Shown here piece by piece: positions 5,872-11,770 of a stretch of 11,770 nt of DNA. Numbering within the stretch: the first letter of the stretch is position 1; each line of letters starts with the position of its first letter. Source of the DNA: Polyangiaceae bacterium (GTDB lineage Bacteria; Myxococcota_A; Polyangia; Polyangiales; Polyangiaceae). The notes under the pieces were generated by a model. The model was not told where the DNA came from. It worked only from the letters and a program-made list of their open reading frames with translations, and did no database searches. The position numbers and the translations under genes are program-made. The stretch covers positions 1 through 11,770 of the forward strand of contig JAKVCH010000056.1 of assembly GCA_022447485.1 (NCBI GenBank). The letters run 5' to 3'.

Positions 5872-6525
5872 TCAATCCCACCAGAAAGACCATTGACCTG
5901 AAAAAGAGCAGTGGTCGCTGAGTACTTTTTCGATGTCCATGTCCTGCTCGCCGTCGCAGTAGAGAAAATGCTCCCAAAACAAGCGACGGACGGCGGCGTG
6001 GTCGGCGGGGCAACGCTCAACATCAAAAAGCATCGAATCTGCTTCCAGACAGAAGAGCCGTGCACCGTGCTGCTGTCTGAAGTGAGTGAGGACCGCATCG
6101 TGGTTCGGCGCCGAATGGCGGAGCGAATCTTCGGCGGCATCACCAACCAGGGTCTGAATGACGGCGTGCTCAGGGCAATCAAGACGAACGAGGCGCACGG
6201 GCCCCGGATCATGAAAGCTGCGATTCGGCAGAGGTGAGATAGCAGGCAGATCCGCTCTGGCGATTTGCGCCCTCACCTCGTCCTTGTAGATGTCCACGTG
6301 CGACATCTGCTCCATCTCTGCCCAGACCTCGTCGATGAATGAGGTGTGAATCGGAGGTCGCGCTAGCTCCTCTGTCCACATTTCAAGAGCCTCTTCAGTG
6401 ACACAGAGAAGCTCGCCGGATTCGTCTTTCATTTGGGACCAATAGCGCCACGCTTTTTCAAGACGAAAAGACTTCTTACTGATGAGCGCCGTCGATGCCC
6501 CGAGATTTATTTCAGAAAAGCGCAT
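5872..6525 (-). CDS. DUF4253-domain protein
   Basis: The 217-residue soluble-looking protein has no signal peptide. The C-terminal part (about 108-217) fits the DUF4253 pattern: a strand and loop with RLVRLDCPEHAV (111-122), an AVLTHFRQQHGARLFCLEADSMLFDV segment (144-169, the 'W..rfGA.l..lg.d.l.l.v' motif), a helix ending WEHFLYC (184-190, usually 'A.EH.aFCPD'), and the C-terminal QWSFWWD (211-217), a near-universal ending in this family. DUF4253 has no established biochemical activity. The N-terminal 100 residues, rich in acidic and aromatic residues (EKAWRYWSQMKDE at 23-35), are unassigned. The ATG at 6525 is the first in frame, though no Shine-Dalgarno is visible before it or before the next ATG (6432). 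It is the first protein gene downstream of the initiator-tRNA block, but two terminators lie between them, so independent transcription is likely. Confidence 0.75.
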   Translation of the reverse strand: MRFSEINLGASTALISKKSFRLEKAWRYWSQMKDESGELLCVTEEALEMWTEELARPPIHTSFIDEVWAEMEQMSHVDIYKDEVRAQIARADLPAISPLPNRSFHDPGPVRLVRLDCPEHAVIQTLVGDAAEDSLRHSAPNHDAVLTHFRQQHGARLFCLEADSMLFDVERCPADHAAVRRLFWEHFLYCDGEQDMDIEKVLSDHCSFSGQWSFWWD

Positions 6526-6656
6526 AATGGCCGATGACTGTAATCGGAGACCGCTTAATCGCCAAACAGCCCACTACCTGGCCGAAGGCACACTTCTGCC
6601 CCTCGTGCCCCTCATAGCTCGACCCGGTAATGAAAATGATGCTGACAAAACGAGAA

Positions 6657-6683
6657 AAGCCCGAGAGTCGCTTCTCGGGGCTT
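6657..6683 (-). terminator. Intrinsic terminator
   Basis: On the minus strand AAGCCCCGAGA pairs with TCTCGGGCTT (one bulged C) around a short loop and is followed by TTCTCGTTTTG. This second terminator lies beyond the one directly after the tRNA. It implies a transcript starting or reading through between 6684 and 6784. Confidence 0.75.
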
Positions 6684-6695
6684 GTCAGCTGACAA
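6682..6695. repeat. 14-bp perfect palindrome
   Basis: TTGTCAGCTGACAA is fully self-complementary. It is followed at once by CATTGTC, which repeats one half-arm. It lies between the hairpin element at 6711-6754 and the terminator at 6657-6683 and overlaps the outer base of the terminator stem. It could be an operator or part of an RNA fold. Confidence 0.5.
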
Positions 6696-6784
6696 CATTG
6701 TCTAGCGATTGTTGCGCGGGCAGGAACGCGTGGGGCTCCGGGGCCCCACGCAACCAGCAACAAGTCCTCACCGCAAATAGCAAA
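6684..6784 (-). ncRNA. Structured element after tRNA, possible small RNA
   Basis: On the minus strand the arm GUUGCGUGGGGC (6743-6754) can pair in two exclusive ways. One is a 9-bp hairpin with GCCCCACGC (6728-6736); the other is a 10-bp stem with CCCGCGCAAC (6711-6720). The longer stem contains a G-U pair on this strand that would be a C-A mismatch on the other, which favours minus-strand transcription. A terminator follows at 6657-6683. No promoter is evident between the tRNA terminator and this element, so it may instead be a processed or read-through tail of the tRNA transcript. No known RNA family was recognised. Confidence 0.35.
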
Positions 6785-6812
6785 GAGGCCGGCTCCCTTA
6801 GGAACCGGCCTC
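6785..6812 (-). terminator. Terminator of the initiator tRNA gene
   Basis: GAGGCCGG (6785-6792) and CCGGCCTC (6805-6812) form a perfect 8-bp stem, extended inside by a TCC/GGA pairing across a mismatch. On the minus strand it is followed by TTTGCTATTT. It begins ten bases beyond the tRNA 3' end. Confidence 0.85.
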
Positions 6813-6822
6813 AAGCATTTAG

Positions 6823-6896
<74 letters not shown>

Positions 6897-6909
6897 TCAG
6901 GTGATGCGG

Positions 6910-6937
6910 AACATAGTCTTGGAGGCTCGACTGTCAA
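6910..6937 (-). promoter_or_regulatory. Sigma-70-type promoter of the initiator tRNA
   Basis: On the minus strand a perfect -35 box TTGACA (6932-6937) and a -10 box TATGTT (6910-6915) are separated by 16 bases. Transcription would begin around 6903, a few bases before the mature tRNA 5' end at 6896. Confidence 0.85.
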
Positions 6938-7052
6938 GGCCGGCTAGAACGGAATCGAGAAAAAGTCGCCTACCGGGACAAATGCTCGAAAAAATTAAGC
7001 TTTTCCAAGATCGGCAGGCCCATGAATTACCTGCCCAATCAGCCCCATTTCC

Positions 7053-7083
7053 GGGTGCATGCTCACTGCTCAAGCAGTCACCC
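7053..7083. repeat. Two-part hairpin upstream of the ABC exporter
   Basis: GGGTG/CACCC (7053-7057, 7079-7083) encloses ACTGCT/AGCAGT (7065-7070, 7073-7078) with an asymmetric internal loop and a two-base apical loop. It lies about 100 bases before the GTG start of the ATPase gene and could be in its leader. Another 6-bp repeat, GGCAGG/CCTGCC, is at 7013-7035. The rest of 6938-7181 shows no gene. Confidence 0.35.
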
Positions 7084-7181
7084 ATGCTCCCCTGGAGAAA
7101 AGAGACCACCTCACTAGCTATCTGGCTCAAATCTGAAACAACCCCAAAGTCTCTACAACGACCTCAAAAGAAAGCCCCTCT

Positions 7182-8129
7182 GTGAGCCCTCCCATCGAAT
7201 GCAAGAACCTTGTGAAAAGGTACGGCGACAAGCTAGCGGTCGCCGGTCTGAACTTAAGCGTCCCGGAGGGTATTTGCTTCGGTCTGCTCGGCCCCAACGG
7301 TGCCGGCAAAACCACAACGGTAGAAATGCTCGAGGGTCTGCACCCACCCACAAGCGGAGAGATGAGGCTCTTTGGTTATCAGTACAACCAAGGCCACGAC
7401 CAAGAAATTCGCGAGCGTATCGGCGTACAGCTCCAAGACACGCAGCTCGCAGATAAACTGACAGTTGAAGAGGTCATCACGCTTTTTCGCTCCTTCTACA
7501 CCCAAGGGCATAGCGTCGACGCCTTGATCGAAATGGTACGACTCACTCAGGAGCGCCACCAACGGTTTCACACCCTCTCCGGCGGCCAAAAACAGCGGGT
7601 AGCTCTCGCAACCGCTCTAGCAGGAAATCCCGACTTACTCTTTCTCGACGAACCGACTACGGGTCTCGACCCTCGCGCTCGACAGCTTCTCTGGAGAGTG
7701 GTCGAAGACTTTCGCGAAAAAGGCGGCACCATCATACTCACAACCCATTACATGGATGAGGCCGCGTACCTTTGCGTCGAGATAGCTGTGATGGATCTTG
7801 GCAAGATCATCGCGCAAGGTTCTCCCCGCAGTCTGATCGACTCTCTCGGAGACGTACAGTTTGTGGAGTTTGAGCTTTCTCCACGCTCCTTGAAGAGCTC
7901 TCCTCTCACCCAGGTCCTTGCAAGCTTCGAGAATTCGGCTGTCATACGCAAGGCCGAGGAGCATCGCGGGCGCATTCGGCTCACCATAGCTCGCGAGCTC
8001 TCTGCGCTGCATCTCGCCCTCGAGGAGCTAGAGAAGGCTCAATTAGAGCCGATTGGTCTATCCACCCATCAAGCCACTCTCGACGACGTCTTCCTCCACC
8101 TCACCGGAAAGGAGCTGGGTAATGCCTGA
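7182..8129 (+). CDS. ABC-2 type exporter, ATP-binding subunit
   Basis: The 315-residue cytoplasmic ATPase powers the membrane exporter encoded by the overlapping next gene. All nucleotide-binding motifs are intact: Walker A GPNGAGKTT (37-45), Q-loop with LQDTQ (84-88), signature LSGGQKQR (132-139), Walker B LLFLDEP (152-158) with catalytic Glu157, D-loop GLD (161-163), and H-loop His189 in TTHYMDEA. The C-terminal extension (about 225-310) with 'ATLDDVFLHLTGKEL' (298-312) is typical of the CcmA/DrrA/NatA-like subfamily. These typically export drugs, lipids or other hydrophobic compounds. The start is GTG at 7182, preceded by a purine-rich AAAAGAAAG; the conserved family N-terminus (IECKNLVKRYG) begins five residues in, supporting it. 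The substrate cannot be inferred, since no biosynthetic or regulatory gene is adjacent. Confidence 0.95.
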   Translation: MSPPIECKNLVKRYGDKLAVAGLNLSVPEGICFGLLGPNGAGKTTTVEMLEGLHPPTSGEMRLFGYQYNQGHDQEIRERIGVQLQDTQLADKLTVEEVITLFRSFYTQGHSVDALIEMVRLTQERHQRFHTLSGGQKQRVALATALAGNPDLLFLDEPTTGLDPRARQLLWRVVEDFREKGGTIILTTHYMDEAAYLCVEIAVMDLGKIIAQGSPRSLIDSLGDVQFVEFELSPRSLKSSPLTQVLASFENSAVIRKAEEHRGRIRLTIARELSALHLALEELEKAQLEPIGLSTHQATLDDVFLHLTGKELGNA

Positions 8130-9189
8130 ACCACTACACCCTCTTCTCGAATTGATTCGTACCCGTCTGCGCGAATTTTACCGGGAGCCCGCCGTCGTTT
8201 TTTGGGTCTTTGGGTTTCCTCTGCTCATGGCTGTCGGATTAGGCATCGCTTTCCGATCAAAGCCACCTGCCCTGCCCATGATCGCAATCGTCGGGCAAGG
8301 ACCAAGCGCGACCGCTCTCGTTGAAAGTAGCGAAGTAGAGTCCCTCCCTTATGAGGCCAAAGAGGCCCAACAAGCTCTGCAGCATGCTCGTGTCGACCTG
8401 ATCGTAATCACACCGGAAAACGAAGCTGCAGCTGGCGCCCCGAGCGATAAGTCAGGAGCTGTGAGCTACATTTTCGACCCTCTCCAAGAGAAGGGAGCGC
8501 GAGCTCGGGACATTGCGAATAATATCATCCAGCGGAGCGCAGGGCGCGTCGACCCTTTGCCTTCAAAGACGACCCAGATCAGCGAAGTCGGCAATCGCTA
8601 CATCGACTTTCTGATCCCTGGGCTAATTGGACTCAATCTCATGGGCAGCAGCATGTGGGGGGTTGGTTATAACTTAGTCGTGGCACGAAAGAGAAAGCTC
8701 TTGCGTCGCTACGCGGTGACGCCGATGAAAAGAAGCCATTTTTTGCTCGCCGCCTTCTGCTCGCGACTGCTCTTTCTTTGCGTGGAGCTCTTCATCTTGG
8801 TGACCTTTGGGGCTCTTGCTTTTGGCACCAAGGTGCAGGGCAGCTACCTCACGCTCGCTTTGGTTGCCCTGGCGAGCACGGCTGCTTTTTCGGGCATCAG
8901 TCTGCTCATCGGTGCTCGGCTAGAGAATACAGAAACGGCCAATGGTTGGATGAACCTTGTTCAAATGCCGATGTGGGTTTTTGGTGGGGCATTTTTTAGC
9001 TACGAACGCTTTCCTGAATGGTCTCATTGGCTGATCGAATTACTTCCCCTCGCCGCAGTCACCAACAGCCTGCGACTCGTCTTCTCTGGCGACGCTACTT
9101 TTGCATTGCTGCTCGGACCAATGACCGTGCTCCTGGCCTGGGCAATATTAGGTTTCGGATTTGCAAAACGCTATTTTCGCTGGCAGTAG
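8122..9189 (+). CDS. ABC-2 type exporter, membrane permease subunit
   Basis: The 355-residue permease is the membrane partner of the ATPase before it. Its ATG at 8122 overlaps the ATPase stop by eight bases (ATGCCTGA) and has GGAG seven bases upstream inside the ATPase gene, so translation is coupled; frames opening earlier are artefacts. Topology: a first helix (about 24-45) after a cytoplasmic amphipathic segment ending REPAVVFW, a large extracytoplasmic domain (about 46-155), then about five helices from 160 to 350. The motif RYIDFLIPGLIGLNLM (159-174) and the following cytoplasmic loop with RKRKLLRRYAVTPM (189-202) are hallmarks of ABC-2 permeases (ABC2_membrane families). The last helix is near 333-350 and the protein ends in RYFRWQ. 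It probably dimerises to form the channel. Substrate unknown. Confidence 0.93.
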   Translation: MPEPLHPLLELIRTRLREFYREPAVVFWVFGFPLLMAVGLGIAFRSKPPALPMIAIVGQGPSATALVESSEVESLPYEAKEAQQALQHARVDLIVITPENEAAAGAPSDKSGAVSYIFDPLQEKGARARDIANNIIQRSAGRVDPLPSKTTQISEVGNRYIDFLIPGLIGLNLMGSSMWGVGYNLVVARKRKLLRRYAVTPMKRSHFLLAAFCSRLLFLCVELFILVTFGALAFGTKVQGSYLTLALVALASTAAFSGISLLIGARLENTETANGWMNLVQMPMWVFGGAFFSYERFPEWSHWLIELLPLAAVTNSLRLVFSGDATFALLLGPMTVLLAWAILGFGFAKRYFRWQ

Positions 9190-9195
9190 GCGCCT

Positions 9196-9225
9196 GGCCG
9201 GGCTACGCCCTGCCGCATCCCGGCC
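9196..9225. other. GC-rich inverted repeat between convergent genes
   Basis: GGCCGGG (9196-9202) and CCCGGCC (9219-9225) form a 7-bp stem over a 16-base loop in the 64-base gap between the permease and the methyltransferase gene. Neither side has a T tract, so it is at best a weak bidirectional terminator. Confidence 0.35.
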
Positions 9226-9253
9226 CTGCAGCATCCCCCGAGATCAGTTTCAG

Positions 9254-10483
9254 TCACTCCGCATCGTTCACAGAGGCCGACGTCTTTCGCTGGCACAGGA
9301 CCGCATTGAGTCCGCCATTTTTTAAGCGTTCAGCCCGTTCAAAAAAGCTCGGCAGCTTTTGCGCACCTTGAGAACTCATGATCATACTGACCACCCGCAA
9401 GTCGGGCCGCTCCTCCAAGACTCGATAAAATTTCTTTAACGCACCACGCTCAGCAATCCGCTTCCCGTAGGGTGGATTAGTCATCACCCAGGCACCCCGA
9501 GGAATGGAAGAGGCAATTTCCTCTACTCTACCTTGATGTAATTGCACGACGTTCGCCCTCGGTGAACCCGCAAAGTTCGCCCGAGTTGCCTCCAGGGCTC
9601 TCGACGAGATATCGCTACCAATCACCGCTTCAAAGAAAGAATCGGCTGAAGATGACCCTTTCATGCGAGTGCAAAGAGCAACGTAATCCGACTGCGAGAA
9701 GTTCTTGAATTGCTCAAAAGCGAATTTGCGTCGAAGAGCTGGGACCTCAGCCTCTGCCCAGCTCACGGCTTCCAGAAGAATCGTTCCAGCCCCGCAAAAT
9801 GGGTCCCACAGAACTCGCTTTTGCTCGGAGCTCTCCTGAACGGTCAGCTCTTTGCCGACCGGCTTGCTCAGTACTGCAGGATGATCTGAGGGGACATCAT
9901 GAAGAGCACATGCTGACTGAAATGCCTTACTGACGACAGCGGCTGCTAAGGTTTCCCGAAGAGAGCCTCTTTCTACGCATGCGCGTTGTCCTCGACGATG
10001 CAAACGATAGCCGCCGGCATTTAAACTCAATTGGACTTGATCTTGGTGAACCCGCACCAGCACGCCCACAGCTCCCTCGTCTTCTCGACCGAGAGCTAAA
10101 CCAAACCGTTCGGTGAAGACTTGCGTTACTCTTTCCTCAACGGCTCCACTATGAATTAACTTGGAACGATGACAGACCGCTCGAACCGCTACCGCAGTCC
10201 CAGGAGCCAACCAGGCGTGGAGAGGGAGCTTAGCGACGCCGTCTCGAAGTTCATTGAAGTGTCGAGCTGAAAATAATTTCATGCGCACCCAAACAGCTTC
10301 GGCAAGACGCAGCTCCAGGCACAGTCGCCAGAGCTCTTCGCGGCTCACTCGCAGCTCAACACCTTCCGGAAGAACTCCTTTGGGATGAAGCGAATAACCT
10401 AGGGAGCGGACCTCGTCGGCAAGTAAGGAAGCCAGCCCCCACGGGCTTTGCAAGAACACAAGGTAAGATGAAGTAGGAGACAT
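9254..10483 (-). CDS. THUMP-domain rRNA guanine-N2 methyltransferase (RlmL-type)
   Basis: The 409-residue enzyme very likely uses S-adenosylmethionine to methylate a guanine at N2 in 23S rRNA, like the N-terminal half of E. coli RlmL (m2G2445). Order: an N-terminal ferredoxin-like and THUMP RNA-binding region (about 5-160); the linker LHRRGQR (161-167) and SLRETLAAAVV (174-184), both characteristic of the family; then a Rossmann methyltransferase domain. That domain has the SAM-binding motif DPFCGAGTILLEA (227-239), the acidic residue GSD (289-291) and catalytic NPPYG (336-340). It lacks the second RlmK-like domain of the E. coli fusion, so it is the common single-domain form. The ATG at 10483 is at the natural family N-terminus (YLVFLQSPWGLASLLADE), though no Shine-Dalgarno precedes it. 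It is convergent with the ABC exporter and divergent from the kinase. The exact target base is inferred from the family only. Confidence 0.9.
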   Translation of the reverse strand: MSPTSSYLVFLQSPWGLASLLADEVRSLGYSLHPKGVLPEGVELRVSREELWRLCLELRLAEAVWVRMKLFSARHFNELRDGVAKLPLHAWLAPGTAVAVRAVCHRSKLIHSGAVEERVTQVFTERFGLALGREDEGAVGVLVRVHQDQVQLSLNAGGYRLHRRGQRACVERGSLRETLAAAVVSKAFQSACALHDVPSDHPAVLSKPVGKELTVQESSEQKRVLWDPFCGAGTILLEAVSWAEAEVPALRRKFAFEQFKNFSQSDYVALCTRMKGSSSADSFFEAVIGSDISSRALEATRANFAGSPRANVVQLHQGRVEEIASSIPRGAWVMTNPPYGKRIAERGALKKFYRVLEERPDLRVVSMIMSSQGAQKLPSFFERAERLKNGGLNAVLCQRKTSASVNDAE

Positions 10484-10756
10484 AATGAATTGTAGGACAA
10501 CTGCTTCTCTTCTGACGTTAAGCGAGAAAAAGACGCGCAGCGCAGCGCCACAGAAAGGCGGCTAGAATAGCTAAGAAAACCTTTTCCGAGCAGGAAAATT
10601 CTACACTCTTTATTTTCCCCTTATTTTCGGCCGAAATTCTCCGTTTTATCGAAAGGGCAACGCTCTGATTCAGCGACCGTATTGGAGCTCATGCTCTTTT
10701 CCTCTTTGACTGTCGACAATAGTTGAAATTCAAGCAATCGTAGATCCGGCGAAGTA
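10484..10756. promoter_or_regulatory. Divergent intergenic region of methyltransferase and kinase
   Basis: The 273-base region must hold promoters for both divergent genes. It contains a 12-bp perfect palindrome TTTCGGCCGAAA (10625-10636) in an AT-rich setting. A TTGACT (10708-10713) faces the kinase but lacks a matching -10 box, and a TAGAAT (10598-10603, minus strand) lacks a matching -35. I therefore name no specific promoter. No additional gene is visible. Confidence 0.4.
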
Positions 10757-11770
10757 ATGAACTCTGCATCCAAGATTCTGACTCAACCGAAAGTCGTGGC
10801 GAACTATCGTCTCGAAAAGCGAATCGGTGCGGGCGCCATGGGTGACGTCTACGAAGCGACACACCTCCGACTCGGTAAACGCGTAGCCTTAAAATTGCTC
10901 ATGGCTGGGCAAGGAGACCCAGAGCTTCGTGAGCGCTTTTTGCAAGAGGGCATTGCAGCATCCCGTATCCGTCATCCCAATGTGGTAGAGGTCATGGATG
11001 CTGGTCAAGACGGAGAGCATGATTACTTGGTCATGGCTTTGCTCGAAGGTGAAAGCTTAGCTGACCATCTCAAACGAACGGGACGCCTCAATCTCACCGC
11101 GGCTGTTGATCTCATCATCCCCTTATGTGCGGCTCTTCATTGCGCCCATCGGGTTGGCGTCGTGCACCGAGATATTAAGCCGGGCAATATATTCTTGGCA
11201 GACGTCGGACGCTGGCAACCTGAGCCCATGCTCCTCGACTTCGGCATTTCAAAGCTCGTCGGCTCCCAAGACCACTCGCTTACGCAAAACCCACGCTTCA
11301 TCGGCACACCGTTTTACATTGCTCCCGAGCAAGCAGAGGGAGCTCCAGGCTCTGCCCTATCAGATCAATACTCCCTCGCGCTGACTCTCTACGAGCTCAT
11401 CTTAGGCATTCGTCCCTTCGAAGAAGAATCCGACAGCCTGCTTCGCCTTTTGCGCGCGATTACCGAAAAACCAATCCCCTATGCCCGCCATTACGACCAA
11501 TCGCTTCCCGAGGATCTCGAAGAAGTGTTGAGTGTTGGCTTGGCCAAGGCTCCGAACAATCGTTTCGACGACCTACAGGACTTCGGTGCAGCCCTATTGC
11601 CTTTCGCAAGCCTCACTATTCAGCGAATCTGGGAAGGTGCGTTTGTCAGTGCCGATCGTACTCTGAACTCAATTAATTCGCCCATCAGCGCAGGGCCAGC
11701 GGTCTCCGGACATCGCCGCGTACAGGTTCGGGTAGAAGCTCAAACCCCCATTCCGGGCGAGCTCGAACAA
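10757..11770 (+). CDS. PknB-like serine/threonine protein kinase (3' end outside window)
   Basis: The frame is open from ATG 10757 to the window edge: 338 residues, no stop, so the gene is partial. Residues 17-285 are a complete eukaryotic-like kinase domain. It has the glycine loop GAGAMGDVY (24-32), Lys46 in VALK, helix-C Glu64, HRDIKPGN (137-144, catalytic Asp139), DFG (161-163), activation segment to APE (189-191), and the DQYSLALTLYE helix (203-213). All catalytic residues are present, so it should phosphorylate Ser/Thr. Arg138 preceding the catalytic Asp suggests control by activation-loop phosphorylation. Residues after about 300 are Ser/Pro-rich, resembling the juxtamembrane or linker segment of myxobacterial kinases before a C-terminal sensor region, which is not visible. 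No other in-frame start lies between the ATG and an upstream TGA. The ribosome binding site is weak. Confidence 0.95.
   Translation, partial: MNSASKILTQPKVVANYRLEKRIGAGAMGDVYEATHLRLGKRVALKLLMAGQGDPELRERFLQEGIAASRIRHPNVVEVMDAGQDGEHDYLVMALLEGESLADHLKRTGRLNLTAAVDLIIPLCAALHCAHRVGVVHRDIKPGNIFLADVGRWQPEPMLLDFGISKLVGSQDHSLTQNPRFIGTPFYIAPEQAEGAPGSALSDQYSLALTLYELILGIRPFEEESDSLLRLLRAITEKPIPYARHYDQSLPEDLEEVLSVGLAKAPNNRFDDLQDFGAALLPFASLTIQRIWEGAFVSADRTLNSINSPISAGPAVSGHRRVQVRVEAQTPIPGELEQ

Noticed and set aside
5911..6237. 108-codon plus-strand frame
   Set aside because: It lies antisense to the DUF4253 gene, whose C-terminal SFWWD motif and overall pattern show which strand is coding.
8053..8121. Upstream extension of the permease
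   Set aside because: The upstream codons lie inside the ATPase gene in another frame. ATG 8122 has GGAG at ideal spacing and the usual stop/start overlap of ABC-2 pairs.

Overview
The window looks like bacterial chromosome from a Myxococcota/deltaproteobacterial-type organism. This is inferred from an Imm11-type (MXAN_0049-like) immunity protein, a eukaryotic-like Ser/Thr kinase, small secreted proteins of unknown function, frequent GTG/TTG starts, and an initiator tRNA gene whose CCA end is not encoded. Genus cannot be read from the sequence. Gene density is low in the first half, with several degenerate stretches, and normal in the second half.

Layout. Positions 1-459 hold no convincing gene. 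An orphan Imm11/DUF1629-like immunity gene follows (460-1041, minus). After a gap comes a small cysteine-rich gene (1408-1902, minus) built from two copies of one six-cysteine module; its apparent signal peptide is interrupted by an in-frame stop. Positions 1972-2420 look degenerate. A two-gene secretory unit on the plus strand (2627-3205, membrane-anchored or exported; 3236-3685, Sec-secreted) ends in a 16-bp perfect terminator hairpin. A structured intergenic region separates it from a convergent, AT-rich gene for a PIG-V-like membrane glycosyltransferase (3984-5306, minus). Another gene-poor stretch carries an ORF remnant. A DUF4253 gene (5872-6525, minus) follows.

The central housekeeping-like block is an initiator tRNA-Met (6823-6896, minus) with a clear sigma-70-type promoter and terminator. 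Just downstream of it is a compact structured element with mutually exclusive hairpins and its own terminator, a possible small RNA. A translationally coupled ABC-2 exporter (ATPase 7182-8129, permease 8122-9189) runs on the plus strand. It converges on a THUMP-domain rRNA guanine methyltransferase of the RlmL type (9254-10483, minus). A PknB-like Ser/Thr kinase starts at 10757 and runs off the window.

Functional links: the ATPase and permease clearly form one exporter, and the two secreted genes clearly form one transcription unit. No multi-gene defence or biosynthetic system is demonstrated. The most unusual items are the duplicated six-cysteine protein with its broken leader, the orphan immunity gene beside it, and the structured element after the initiator tRNA.
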